Assembly (NCBI GenBank): GCA_963565915.1
Contig: OY751488.1
Span: forward strand, 558,001-622,000
DNA: 64,000 nt
Source: Entoloma clypeatum
Taxonomy: Eukaryota > Basidiomycota > Agaricomycetes > Agaricales > Entolomataceae
Direction: 5' to 3'
The notes under the pieces were generated by a model. It worked only from the letters and a program-made list of their open reading frames with translations, did no database searches and was not told where the DNA came from. A program made the translations under genes and the position numbers. Below, in pieces: positions 34,249-46,987 of this stretch (position 1 is the first letter of the stretch; each line of letters starts with the position of its first letter).

Positions 34249-34525
34249 ATGCACTTTACCCGCGCTCTCAATATTACCCTTGCTCTTTGCCTGACGAGCG
34301 CTTTTTCATCTTCACTACCGTTGGAAGGCCGGGCTAAAGGCGCGACTTGCGCTCTCAAAACCGAATCTTGTCTGACCCCAAAAAAATGTTGTCAAGGCCA
34401 ATGGGCTTGTGAGAATAAAGAGGAAGGTGACCGCATCCTCCGTGTAAGTCCTCACCAGCTACCGCGATACTGCTTCAGCTGATGTTAAATTGAATTTCCA
34501 AAACAAACAGATCTGTAGTGCGTAA
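34249..34525 (+). CDS. Small secreted six-cysteine protein, knottin-like
   Basis: Two exons, 34249-34443 and 34511-34525, joined by a GT-AG intron, give 69 aa. A 20-residue signal peptide (MHFTRALNITLALCLTSAFS) is followed by a mature region with cysteines spaced C-x6-C-x5-C-C-x5-C-x13-C, the arrangement of inhibitor-cystine-knot peptides. The sixth Cys is supplied only by the five-codon second exon (ICSA-stop), which supports the splice. An in-frame ATG at 34162 would add 29 residues ahead of the signal peptide and is less likely to be the start. No named family recognised. Secreted cysteine-rich peptides of fungi act as effectors, inhibitors or signals; which of these applies here is unknown. 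It lies between two direct repeats. Confidence 0.62.
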
Positions 34526-34557
34526 AAGGAAGCGGCAGTCTCAGCAAAACCAGACCG

Positions 34558-34908
34558 TTTTGGCTCCTTTATATTTGCGTACACTCACTAGGGCCACGAA
34601 GTTATGCAATACAAAAGAAATAGTTCAGCGTCACTGTGACCAAGAATGAGCTCCGAGTCGATGAGTATAGCGTTGGAGGCTTTATAGCGCACCTGCGTCC
34701 GAGTCACAGTTAGAATTCGGGGAGGGACTGCGAGTAGATGCGCCTGTCCAGCAGTGCGAGAAGCTAGACGGTGGAGACAACTTGAGCCGAGTGTGGGCAC
34801 GGCTTTTCAGGCTTGCGTGATTCAAACCTCGATGGGGCGTCAGGTTAAGAGGACCGCTGCGTAGAAGATATACAATCAACAACAACAACCGCTACATGCA
34901 GCTTTTAA
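34558..34908. repeat. Direct repeat, copy 2
   Basis: Same orientation as 33334-33609, with an extra insert of about 65 bp (near 34725-34790). The two copies flank the knottin-like gene. Confidence 0.75.
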
Positions 34909-35045
34909 AAAGTGATCACCTCGCGGCGGATATATGCAGTTCTTCCTCGATCCTGAACCGCGACGACCTCTTACCGACTCATCTGTGATACAAGCCTCAG
35001 ACCGGCGGCAAATTTTCCTCCTGCGCAGACTCTTCCATCGGCTGG

Positions 35046-35190
35046 ACCCAACCGTCAATACCCTCTCCTCCCAGATACCAAGAGCCACTCCGGCATTTCG
35101 TCAAAGTGGGTCTGGTCCGACACGGGAGTAAGCGTACGTGGGATGGCGGGGCTGGCAAGGTTGGGAGACACCCAAGAGCACCGTAAGCAT
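35046..35190. repeat. Inverted repeat, right arm
   Basis: Partner of 33626-33751. Just beyond it, 35375-35460 also resembles 33775-33840 in direct orientation (GGACAGTCACG-GATAC-GTTTT..CGTCACGTC), so the region is a mosaic of copies. Confidence 0.7.
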
Positions 35191-35504
35191 ACGGGACCTC
35201 GGTTCATATAAACATCATGGAAGAAAGAAGACGACGGTGTGAGGGATGGATCCGAGAAGGCGGGTGAGCGAGTCAGACAGTGTGCGTATGTGCTTCGTGA
35301 ATCAGAGAGTGCACCCCAATATAGGGTAATAGTGGAGATATGGGAGCGGTATCAGAGGGTGTCGGAGGGAATGGCGGAACGGACAGTCACGTGATACAGT
35401 TTTCTCCTGTCGTTCGTGACGTTGGAGACGCGTCTGGCAACGCTTCGTCACGTCCCCCCGGTGTCCTTGCATTCGTTGTTCCCATCTGCGATGCCATTTT
35501 AACC

Positions 35505-35780
35505 TACGTAGATTTCGATCCTCCAGCTCGCCAAGCCACTCTCCACCCTCCGTGCCTATAACGTCCTACCGAGCCTTCGTCTCCATTTAGTGTGCATCTT
35601 CCAACACTTAGCTCTTTTACTTGTTGCAGTCCAAGACTCACAATGGCACCGTTTCTCCAAGCTGCCTTGGAGCCTGAGGTTGGGCCACAAGTGGACGTGT
35701 AATCCATCCATTCCACTTCCAGTGCAGCAACTCTCTCCTCCCGACCTGATTGGACTCCTCGACCGATCCTATTCATAACT
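35505..35780 (+). pseudogene. F-box gene fragment
   Basis: Nucleotides 35690-35775 closely match 29785-29870 of the intact F-box gene (TGTAATCCATCCATTCCACTT.. and TCTCCTCCCGACCTGATTG), encoding PSIPLPVQQLSPPDLIGLLD. Upstream parts are scrambled and no full frame exists. The fragment is adjacent to the repeat nest. Confidence 0.7.
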
Positions 35781-38700
35781 GGTTGAATAGGCCTATTTCA
35801 GAGTCCTGGAGATTGTGTTACGCCGCAATGCGCTCCCGCCCGATTACAAAAACCAATTCATTAAACCAGATATCTGCCAAGTACAGGCCATCCCACTTCG
35901 CCTCGTGAACCAGTTCGACCACTTCCAAACTGTGGATATCTGGGTTCGAGAAGAGCACTGCTCCGTTAGTTCTGCTGTAGGCCTTCCGGACGAGGTAGAA
36001 AATCTGATCGCACGCAGGAAGCCGATAGGAGATTTTTGGCGAGAGCAGACCTGAAAAAGTCATTGGGCTACGTTTATTCCAAGATTGAAGGTCAGTCGGA
36101 CTCAAACTATCTATGATCTTGCATCGCATTGACACTTTCAAGAAATTGAAACTAGGTGATGGATGACGCAGATTGGCAACAAACGAAATAACTTAAACTT
36201 GCTATTTCTCAGGCGGGGGACACATATGGGCACGGCATACAATCCTTCGCTGTTTCTCTCATCTGATTATAGACTCCCTGAATAAGGTTTATCGGCCAAA
36301 AATGTGAACCGAAATCCGTAGTTCCCCTTGACTTGCCCTGTCGCGAGGTCCGAGGACTTAGAAGACCGCCACCTCGAAAACGTCAACAGACTTCGGATTT
36401 TGAACTTACAGTCCTACCTTCTTCCTCGTTTAGAACTCTTCGGCTGGGATTGGGAACGCCGTTGCGAGTTTGCCTAAAAACCACATGCGATTTCAGCTGT
36501 GTCGCGGCATGAATGGATGTTACGGTGAGTCGAAAATACGAGACGTCCACCCAAAGGTGCATCACGCTCAGACCGCCGCTTAGGCACCTACGGTCAACAG
36601 CTGTGCCTTGCGCTGTGGCCCCGCCAGTACCACCTTATTGCACATTCCAAGTCCATAAAGGGACTGTCTCAGGGGTGTGTATTCATTTCGATATTGATCG
36701 ACTCAAACGCACTAAGATTGGTAGGCCATATGTATCGTCTAGGAGTCGACCCGCTTTCGTCATGTGGCCATCCATAGATTTTGCGCTTCACATCATGGAT
36801 CCTGTAAATAACAGTCAAAACTATGTACGAAAGCAATCAAAGACAACTCGGCGTCTCCTTTTTCGGCGACTTCTTTTTTTGCCTTCCCCAGATGCTTCTG
36901 CATATGTACGCATCGTCGCATGTACACGGGCAACACCGATCCCATTTCCGCAACCAGGATAGCCTCCCGATTCCCAGCGCCCATCAGGCAAGTTCCTTGA
37001 ACTGTGTACCATCTCAGCTGATTACGCATTCCGACCGTCTCGCTCTCTGCTTTCCTACCCGCCATTTTGCTGATGGGAATGATATCTTGATTTCGAATGG
37101 TATACTCTGCAAGTAAGCTCCAGATTGATTCGAAAATAAAAATTACCTTACATCCGCTTGTTCGTCATCCTTTTCCCTACTGGAAGGGATAAATGACAGT
37201 GCCAACGTCATCATCATCGTGGCGTCTACATTTCGAATGCAATTGACGTTTAAGAAAAAGACTCATCCCCCCCCCCGTCGTGTCGATTGTTATACACCCG
37301 ATGTGCGTAATTTAGTCGTCTCAATTTGTTCAGACGATGTGTCAGGCTTCGCGTTACAGACAGAGTCTTTTCGAAGTAACCTCAGGATTCAACCGTTTCA
37401 ATTCCAGATGCTTTACTTGACTAGCATTTCATTACATCTGTATGTTCAACGTCCCTTCTCAGGCTGGTCCCCCCACAGCTTCCTATTTTATTATTATTAT
37501 CTTGCTATTGCCCAGCAAAGCTGATTACGGATCTTTTGGCACGACTCGGAGCGTGCCTTGTATTCTGGTCCACTGGCCAAGCCTTAATAGCTCCCTCTGG
37601 GCTGCTTTCTTACCTGGTTCTCGTCTTTAAATAAAAGTTTCACTCTCGCCATGGAACGGCCCTTTGGATGAAAATGTCATCTGGTTCACTTCAACACGTA
37701 CCGGTCATTACGTGACCATTCCAGCTATCTTCATAGATGCGCACTAACCACGACGGTCCTACATGGCACACAGCCCTGCGTTCCCCTAACACCCAGTCGT
37801 CTGTGGCTTGGTTTGGTCGTCGTCGTCCTGTGGCCTTTCGCTTGCAACGCTGCTGGTATCAGCTTCGAACATAAACAGATATGTCTAAATCGACTCGGTT
37901 GAAGAAACCTTGTTCAGTGAGTTCAACTAGTACCTTCGTGCATTATATTCCGGTTGTTCCGGTCGATATTCTAACATATACAACTTCTCGACTTGACCTT
38001 TTCTGGTTTAGCCTGCACTTTCGAGTCCGAGTCCCTGATCGGACAAAAAGATGATAAAAAACGAAGAGTCACAGAACCCCGGGCCGCAGCACGGCGCGCC
38101 TTTCACTTCACAATGATACAGTGCTTGCCAAGAAGGAACCCTCCAAATGCCAACTTCCGACTCGGCCTGATAATCGTCCTTTTTTCTCGGCCATGTTCTT
38201 TTTTTTTTTTTGGCAACAGTGCCTCGCTTTGGGGCAGTGTGATGCGATCCGACGTAAGTGCGCATGTGACTGTCAGGTTTACGTTGTTTGTTTTTTTTTC
38301 TCATGATCGAGTATACACAGTAGGTTCTACGTGAATACTTGACATGGCATGATGCATGATCCCGGCATCTGCTGTGAAAATTCGGCAGAAGGGTTTGCCT
38401 CGAAAACGGACGAGAGTCGATGATACTATCCTGGGGATGGACTGGGATGGGAACTCACCGAATCTCATTCTCAACAGGATCATCGCAATCATGCAATTCT
38501 ATGCGCCCACTGACTGGTGTGGTCCTCGATTGAAAGGCGTTGGCAAGCATTGTGTATCCGCGCGAAGGGGGTATATCATCGAACCCCACTTCAATATCGT
38601 TAATCGGCGGAAACACCAAAATCTCGGACAGGTCACAACTTCTGGTACTAAGGTCGCTTCAACTTGGGGTTTTTTTTTTCAAACTGGTACATCGCCACAG

Positions 38701-41700
38701 CTGGGATAATGCCTCGTTGCACCCGGACGCAAGGGATCGCCTGTAGGTAAGTGATATCTAAATGGGCAGTGATTGATCCATCGTCGCGCACACGAGCGAG
38801 TCTTTGATGACTCACTCACCACCCCCTTGCGAGTTCGGGCACAATCACTTACAAGCTTTGATCGATGAACACTCCCGGACGCGTAATGACTCCCAACCGA
38901 ACGGAAACGATGCAGGGGGGGGGAGCCTCGCGGTGAGGGTGCAGAATGGCCGTTGATCCCGGGGTTGAAGGCAGGGTATGTGATTCAAGGCCATATATAC
39001 CTCCGGAGCGCCTACTTATTCGACCCTCCCCACAGCCCCCAGATCAGAGGACGAGCACCATGGATCCTGGAGGTGCGATGTCGCTTCGATCCGAATAGAA
39101 GGAACGCCCCGAGGAAGACCACCTGATTTGATCCAATATGTAAGTACCCTGATGTCCCATGCTCAGTCAATTGACCAATGGTAATCGGGGTTCGTCAATA
39201 CATAATACCATCGTGGTTCATTCCAATCCGCTTGTGGATGATGGCGCCCTTTGGATCTGTTTCAAGTTTCGAGTCATGTTTTTTGCTGTCACCGTCTTGT
39301 ATTCGTTGAACGGACGAAGTTACGACTACGATGTCGAAGTTCAGCCAAACGGGACCGAATTCGAAGGGAAATATTTCACCTCGGATGGTAGTATGAGGTG
39401 CCGAATTCCAATGCTCTCTCTAGCAATGCGAGTCATCGAATGATTTGAGACCATTCGCGGCAGCGCACCAGTGAGCCTTGCCACCAGATCGTTATCAAAC
39501 GCCAAGTTTCGACGCCACTTCACATGGTCATCATCACCCCTTATCCAACTTCGAAGCTTCGATTGATGCATCGTCATAATCGATCATGGTGCAACTCCAT
39601 GGCAGACGACCATCCGAGCAATTGAGCCGGGAGTGGCGCGCTGAGTAAGAGGGAGTAAGTGGCCCTAGAGAAACCCCCCTCCCTCCGGGATTTGCGCGCG
39701 ATCACTACTCATCTCCACCGTCGCGCATGGATACTGCACATACACCATGCTCCCCCGTGACCCCACTCTCCACGATCCACCACAGCCGCTTCCTGTTTTT
39801 TTATTTGGAAACTTTCCATGTTTCCCCGCTGATTCCTGAGGATCTCGACATGAGGATCACCGCCCCATGTCTTTTTTTTTTGTTCAAAAAAAAAAAAAAA
39901 ACCTCGGCTTTTCAATTTTTTTTCGTTCCGTGGTGTTTGTTTGTTGGGCTTCTTCTTATCACCAGCCAATCAATTATTGTTAATTTTGAGGTTGATCGGT
40001 TTTGGAAGGGCGCGTTTGCTAAGTACCAGTTTTGATGGCATGACGTTTTTCTTGTTTGAAAGTTATGTGTATAATGATACATATGCCTTATCTGGTGTCG
40101 GGGGAGATTTCGAGAAGGATATCCGATGGGTAAGGTGTACGTGTCGTTCTAGGAAGTGCCAATGAGGAAGAATTCCTTGAGAGAGCATGGGACGTTGGTG
40201 GGTGGGATCCCGCGGCGCTAGTAAGTAGGCGCCCTTAGGACCGCGCTCCAGTTCAAAGCGGTCCGATTCATCCCGCACGGATGTAGATTAGCACTGGCGC
40301 GGGTGGGGTGTTTTGTTTTCTTCCGCGTACCAGTAAACGGAAAGAGAACATCTCTCGGGTTGAAGAATTTGCTTGGAAGGAGGTAATCATCACCCGGAGC
40401 ACGACGATGACTCAAAAGTACCGCACTGGTTTTCGGTGTTTCAAATGTTCAACCGCGCTATGTCGGGTGTTGTCATATCCGCCTGTCCCGGGCGTGAAAA
40501 AAAAAAGGAAAAGAAAACAGGGGGAAAACAAGGCAACGTTGCTCTTCGATCTGAGATGACCTGAGGCCGGGGGCGAGGCGCCGAATGGCCAGATGGCGTG
40601 GAGAGAAGGGAGTAAATGTTCCATCCATCAGACTCTGGAAGATGGAAAAAAGGCGTTTGTCTAAAAGAGGGGAGGCGCTTGCGATGTTTCTCGGTGGAAC
40701 GTCCGAGAGGGAAGGAGGTCGTACCGTATTTGGGCTGGCGTCACATGGAGTTCGCGGGGTGCTCCTGATGACACAGCGAAAGCTTGTCGCAAGACGCACC
40801 CATTGGGAAGTAGGTTTACAATTTGGGAGGAAGTTGATGTTGGGAAATCGTGTTGTAGAATGCGTTAGCAAGTCTGTTATCTGTTCTCCGTTGGGAAGTC
40901 ACCGGCATGCGAATGGCCAGGAAGGATGACACTTGGACGCCCAAACTTTGACTAAGGCAGCTAGTTATCTGTTCTGGACAGGAGGTGGCTGTTTGCGTAC
41001 GTATATCATTCACCAACGTTCGGGTCGGCCAGCATGGGTAGGGGTTAGTGGCTGGGTGTTTAGCATGTATGTTTGAACTTAACAACGACGCCGTTCGCGG
41101 GGGGTTCCGTAGCAGAGACTTTGCAATCACCCGATGGCGGAGGAATTGGATATCCGTGGTGCGCGTGAACCGGTGAGATCAATTCCTGTAAATGGAATTC
41201 GAGAGTAAAGAGCGCAGATCAAGAGGTTGATCGATGACTGATGTTCATTTTACTTAACCACGCCGAAGGAGATGAAGACGGCTTCGATGACCTAAAAGTG
41301 CGAGCTGTCAGTCACATCCGCACCTCCTGACGAGAATCCAGGCATCCATTTGTTGGTGTCTTCATTGAGATAAAGAAGTGGACGTGCTCGATGCGGCGAC
41401 GGGTTTCGGAAGGAGCTTGGAAGAAGGAGAAAGAGACTTGGATCGGTCCTCGGGATGAGATGATAGGGTAGGGATAAGGGTGTTCCATGGGGTCGAATGA
41501 GGAACGAGAAATTAATTTGCCGAATAATGGGATGATGTGTCAATGGATGGTCCATGATATGCTATGCAAACGCTATGACAAGTACGTGTTTCTGAATGTT
41601 TCCTTTTTGCATTTTCTGATAGGGAGGTTGAGGATGCGAGCTTAATATAAACCTTGCAGAGTCAGTGTATTGTGGACGCGCGGAACGAGCCTTGTTGGAA

Positions 41701-42045
41701 GGGTTAGGTAAAAAGTCACAGGAGTGTTGGGTATGTTGTCGGATCAGTGGGTACTCAGAGTATCTTGGCAGGGATCAGAATTGCGCGGAGTTTGAAGGCG
41801 GAAATGAAATCACGTGTAATATATATATATTGTATGTCGCAATTTACTTATGAAGAATTCTTTTTTTTTTTTTCGTTTTTTCTTCTAAATAACCCTTGTC
41901 TCGTTTCAAGTTAGTGTGTGTCTTGAAATGACATGGGTTTCTTCTTTCTTGGAATCGAATTACGCTCTGGACCCGAACACTTAAAAACCTCCCAGATGTC
42001 CCCGTCTCCCCTTTATTCCCTCCCCCCTCCCCCCTCCTCCTCCCC
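35781..42045. other. 6.2-kb gene-poor stretch
   Basis: Short frames only, none with a domain, signal peptide plus splice pattern, or similarity to other parts of the window. Possible remnants: an 80-aa frame at 35815-36054 that continues from the F-box fragment, and frames near 39159-39443. Long A/T homopolymers occur near 38200, 39870-39900 and 41860. The last 300 bases before 42046 are the promoter of the zinc-repeat gene, with C/T-rich runs at 42003-42044. Confidence 0.45.
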
Positions 42046-44900
42046 ATGGACCAACCCTCGCCTCCCCCGTCGTCAGTATCCCGTTCGTTGCACCGCACAT
42101 CGCCACTGACATCCCCAAGTCCTCGCAGATCCGTTTCGTCCCCAGAACCAGCCGTGAAATCCGTCTTAGGCCAATCCCCCCCCAAGTCAAGTCTCGAACC
42201 GTCTGACTCATGCGAGCGACACAGCAACCCATTGAAGCGAAAAGACCCCGCTGACACCCCGGACGACCCCTGCTCACCATCTCCAGCAGTCGCCGACCCT
42301 GACATCACCCTCACAAAAGGAGAATACGAAAACGGTCGCATCATTTGTGACGACTGTGGGGAAGGTGTCTCTATTCGGGATGACTCTGGATCCTTCACAT
42401 CTCATCACTGGAAAGAACACCGCAAGACACAGTAAGTTCTCCGCCTCCTATTTCTCACCCCTGATTCACCCCCTCCTTATTTTATTTTATTTTTATTTTC
42501 AGTGCCCCTTCTCCGTCGTCTGCCACCACCCAAACGGCGGTCCATCCGGCCGAGATCGTTTCGTCGTCGTCACAACCTCCTCCTGCGAAACGCCGTCGGG
42601 CAAAGCGAACAGAGGAGGAGCGCATCGAGTACCTCCGCTCTGACGCCTACGTGGCCAAGTATGAGGCGTACCGTGTCCTTTGCAAATCCTGCGACAAGTG
42701 GATCCGGCTCCGGCCCAACTCGACTTACTGTTCCATACCGTGGGACGCCCATCGCAAGAGTTGTCTCGCGAAAAGGATGTTCGTAACAGTCTGCCATCCC
42801 TCCGATCTCATCAGTCATAACTCGTTTATATTGTAGAAACAGCAAGAATGTCTACGCCTTAGAGGAACGCAACACTCTGTTTGCCAAGGACCCCGATGTG
42901 CGAAAGTTCGACGCCGAGAGGGTGCTGTGCAACATGTGCGACGATTGGGTGTCCGTCAGTCCTGATGACCACCTCCAGGCGGTGCAGACGTGGATTCGCC
43001 ACCGAGACGAGTGTCACAAGACCGCCGGGTCCGTCATCATTTTTTGTCTTGTCACGGAGCATGTGCTAATCACCACCGCCACTCAACAGGACGACATGTC
43101 AAGCACCCTCCGGCCCGCCACACCCTATAGCAGGTCCTTCCAACCACCACCCCCCGGCTCCCGCCGCCGCCCCCGCAAGTCATCCCTCCCCCGCCGATGC
43201 CCCTTCGCCTACCTCTCCCAAGCATCCGGCCCAAAGCCACCCATACCCCCGCCCCCCACCCTCTCCTTCTTCCCCCTCACACCACACCCCCCTCTCCGCC
43301 CCCTTCCATGACCTCAACCCCGCAAACTACGCCCCCGCGCACGAGTCACGCCGCCGCAACGCCGAGCAGCGTGCCGCCACCCTGCGCGCAGACAAGCTCA
43401 TCGGCCAAGTCGAACCGAACCGTGTCTTCTGTTCGCTCTGCCAGAAGTGGGTGCAGCTCCGTCAGGACAGCTCGTACTGCGCGTATCCGTGGTTACAGCA
43501 CCGGGGGAAATGTTTAGCGAGGCAGTGAGTGCCTATGTCTTCTTTTTCTCGCTTCTTAAGGAACAGAACAGAAGGCTGATGTGTATGGGTGATTTTATTT
43601 CCCCTTTTTCTTACAGCCAACGCCGCGCACAAAAAGCAGCAGAGATCGCGGCTATGAAAGCGAAAAAGTTTCCCGGCGCGCCGGGAATGTCGTCGATCTC
43701 GCAACACGGCCCACAGTCTTCCCAGGAGGGGCGACACCACCCGCTCTCGGACAACGACGACCTCGAGTCGGAAGAGGATGACGACTCCGAAGCCGAGGAC
43801 GAACAACGCCCTCTTACATCCCAGTCCCACGCATCGATGAGCGGGGCTCACCATCACCACCGCCACCGCCACCCTAAGACGGAACATTCAGCACCACCAC
43901 CGCAGCAGCAGCAGCAGTACAGAATCTTGCACTCTCCGCAGTCCTCTTCACACTTGATCAAGGGTCCGTACTCACATCCAAGTCAAAGCCACCCAGCAGG
44001 TGCGCACCCATACCATCGGGAGCGAAGTCTATCCACTTCGCACCAACACCGCAAGGCCAACGGGTACGCTCCTCCTCCCCCTCCTCCCCCTCCTCCTCCC
44101 CGCCCCTCCTCCTCCTCTGGTGGTGGCGGTGGCGGTGGTGGTGCGTCCGTGTACCACCATCGCGTCCCGCACGCACCCCCGCGCTCGCCCGCAGCACCCG
44201 AGGCAAATGCGGACGGCGATGCGGACGTGGACATGGACGCGGACGGCGAATCGTACGTCGAGGACGACCGGCTCGCTGTTCCCGTTTCCATACCTGCCTC
44301 TTCTTCCTCTTCTGGCGTCGGTGGTGGTGGTGGGGCCCGTCGATCGGATCGTGCATCCGCCGTGGGTGGGGCTGTGGCGATCGGCGGCGCAGGGAGAGAT
44401 AAACGCGGTGGATTGGCCGATCTTGATTCGGCGTCGGGAAGGTTCGTGGTTCTTTTTTTTTTCTTACTGTTCATTTCTGGGTCAGCGTGTGTGTTACGTT
44501 GTGAGCTGACATTTTTTTTTTTTGTTTTGTGTTTTTTTATTATTATATTTGTTCTATTTTCCGGGATCTTATGTCAAACCTGTTGCGTTCTCGTCGTCGT
44601 CTCCGCCAATACGCCATCACACGCACACGCAATACGCAACACACGACCGATCCACTCTTTTTTTCTTTAAACAGACGTGCTTTCATTGCGCTGTCCATCT
44701 CCCACCTCTTCTCGACGACGTACGAGCCGACGACGGACGACATGTCGATCTCGATGCTGCTTTCGTATCTCAACTCTGCGATGCCCGTGGACAAGCACGA
44801 GGACTTTGACACGTCCGAGGTCATCAGGGCCGTCGCGGCGCTGCAGGACCGGGGAAGGGTGCGGTTCGAGGGGGACATGGTTCGCCCGGTGTTGGAGTGA
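42046..44900 (+). CDS. Protein with four CxxC...W...H zinc-finger-like repeats
   Basis: Six exons, 42046-42431, 42503-42778, 42837-43028, 43090-43524, 43617-44441 and 44675-44900, give 779 aa with no stop. Four spaced units share R-V/I-x-C-x2-C-x-x-W-(I/V)-x-L then H-x3-C or H: RIICDDCGEGVSIR..HHWKEH, RVLCKSCDKWIRLR..PWDAHRKSC, RVLCNMCDDWVSVS..IRHRDEC and RVFCSLCQKWVQLR..PWLQHRGKC. The C-x2-C with a late H/C pair suggests one zinc per unit. Between and after the units lie Ser/Pro-rich, acidic, His-rich, poly-Gln, poly-Pro and poly-Gly tracts (43740-44370). The last exon is ordered (AFIALSISHLFSTTYEPT, then FDTSEVIRAVAALQDRGR). A nuclear DNA- or protein-binding role is plausible but not shown. 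I do not recognise a named family. Confidence 0.82.
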
Positions 44901-46778
44901 GAGGAGATGATGGTTTGTACGCTGGGTCTCCGTAGTTTGGCGCTGGTCTGTTTTTTTGGGGGGGATTGGGGACCAATTGGGATGTCTTTCGACGGTGGCA
45001 CTAGTTGCACGTGTTTTTCCAAAAGAAATCTGGAGATGTTGAGCAAATGTGTCAATCATGGTAGGTTTGATGGAGGGGTGGGGGTGGGTTAGGGTCGTCG
45101 AGAACTGGGAAGGTGCCTTTTTGTTGACTTGCTTGGCAAGGACAGGGTGGAGGAGGGTGGGCGCCAATCCCTGAGTCTATGCAGTGTCATATGGTCGACT
45201 TGGTTTGTTTTGGCTCCGTTTCTCCAATGTTTCTCCGTATTTTTTCTTTCCTTGTCGCCTGGTTCCTTCGGTGGCTTTGGTCTTATGCTTTGTTCTCTTT
45301 CCTCACGGTTTTCTTTATTATCTCTTCTTGGGACAAGTGCATACACGATACGCTACTCGTGCTTCCTTTTGATACACACGCCATACACATGTCAGATGGA
45401 CAACCCATATTGTTTTTTTTTTTCTTTTTCCTTTTGCAACGAAACCGGCTTAATGCAAATCAACATCTCTCTGTATCCCTAGAAATATACTTGTTCGCAT
45501 CGATCTGAGTAGCATCTCCATTGGCACATGATAAACGCCACCACAGATGACCAGAATACATTAATGGACAGGTAACGTATATCATATGCCATGGTCTTCC
45601 ACACATCCTTTCTGGACTAGCAGCGAGTTATTATGATATCTATGCAGTAGCATTATGTCACGGTCTCCGTTAATTTGATCGCCTGGTCCATCATGGAGGG
45701 CCGCCTTGCCTAAATTCGTCAACTGACCATGTACAAGTCAACGGACGCTGTAGTACTGACTAAACCTCCTCACATCCTCGGCGGCCGTGTGTGAAATGGA
45801 CTTCATCTAGGTTAGCTATGGGTGCGAATATTGAACTCGGGTATGTGCCCAATAAGTCGGAATTCTTTGTCATATGTCGATGTCGTTTTTTAGGCTTCTG
45901 AACTATCGAAGCAAGAGCTGCAGGGGTCCGTCCACACACGGCGTGTAGACGTGTGGGACTGGTTGAGCAAGGTTTTGGTTGGGTCAAAGATGTATCACTC
46001 CCCTGACAGCCCTGTGATCGGAAAGAAAGGGAAAAAAAAAACATGGGAAGCGGTCATGTATTTCTTTCTGTTCAACCGTGTTGAAAAGGAATTCTTACCT
46101 CTTTTTATTTTTTTCCCTCCGGAAATACCCACCATTGTCACGAGCGATGGCGGAGATGACTGACCAGGTTCCCAAACGAACCGAATAAAGAGGCTGTACA
46201 GTTGGCTACTAAGCGCTCGCCTGTCATACCGTAGAGGTTTTGGAAAGAAGACACACAGCGTTCAGGGTGGGTCAAGTCTTCAAGATTCCACGAGACCATG
46301 GACGGGGAGGGGGCAAAGACATCTATGTGGCCAAGGGGGGTCCTTCAGAGTTCAGACGACTCGGAGGTGAACGAACTGTCCTAAAGGAGTGAACGACGGA
46401 GATAACACAAGTATATGTCGTGACCTAGCCCGGCATGGGGTGACATAACCTGCAAGCGAATAACAGTTGGGATCTCCGTGTCAAGAACCCGGAAATGTAA
46501 AGAACATATTGCCCGCACGTGGTCATTCGCCGCTAATATTGTGGCGGTGGTGGAGATGAATGGCAAACAAAAAAGAATGCTAGTCGCGACTCGGAACAAG
46601 GGACGACAAAACGAGAAACATACTTATTCTACATTACATTTAGATGGATTTAGTGAACGACGGATATGACATCTTCAATGTTACGACCTTATTAGGGAGA
46701 CCAGGACAGCCGATGACACTCGGACGCCATGAGCTCGGGTTTGACAGAACTTTGTTATGAGGAAAAAATGGCGTTATG
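44901..46778. other. No supported gene before the assembly gap
   Basis: Nearly 1.9 kb of 3' UTR-like T-rich and mixed sequence. Only short frames are present. Confidence 0.4.
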
Positions 46779-46978
46779 NNNNNNNNNNNNNNNNNNNNNN
46801 NNNNNNNNNNNNNNNNNNNNNNNNNNNNNNNNNNNNNNNNNNNNNNNNNNNNNNNNNNNNNNNNNNNNNNNNNNNNNNNNNNNNNNNNNNNNNNNNNNNN
46901 NNNNNNNNNNNNNNNNNNNNNNNNNNNNNNNNNNNNNNNNNNNNNNNNNNNNNNNNNNNNNNNNNNNNNNNNNNNNNN
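46779..46978. other. Assembly gap of 200 N
   Basis: 200 consecutive N, a conventional unknown-size scaffold gap. The true sequence here is missing. The minus-strand gene to its right ends ten bases inside known sequence. Confidence 0.99.
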
Positions 46979-46987
46979 TGTTTGTTA

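Noticed and set aside
33334..34908. LTR retrotransposon suggested by two direct repeats about 950 bp apart
   Set aside because: The repeats lack TG...CA ends. There is no primer-binding site, polypurine tract or gag-pol frame between them, and a spliced cysteine-rich gene occupies the interior.
43462..44474. Long minus-strand frames (130-160 codons) opposite the zinc-repeat gene
   Set aside because: They mirror the poly-Pro, poly-Gly and poly-His coding tracts of the plus-strand exons and have low-complexity translations.
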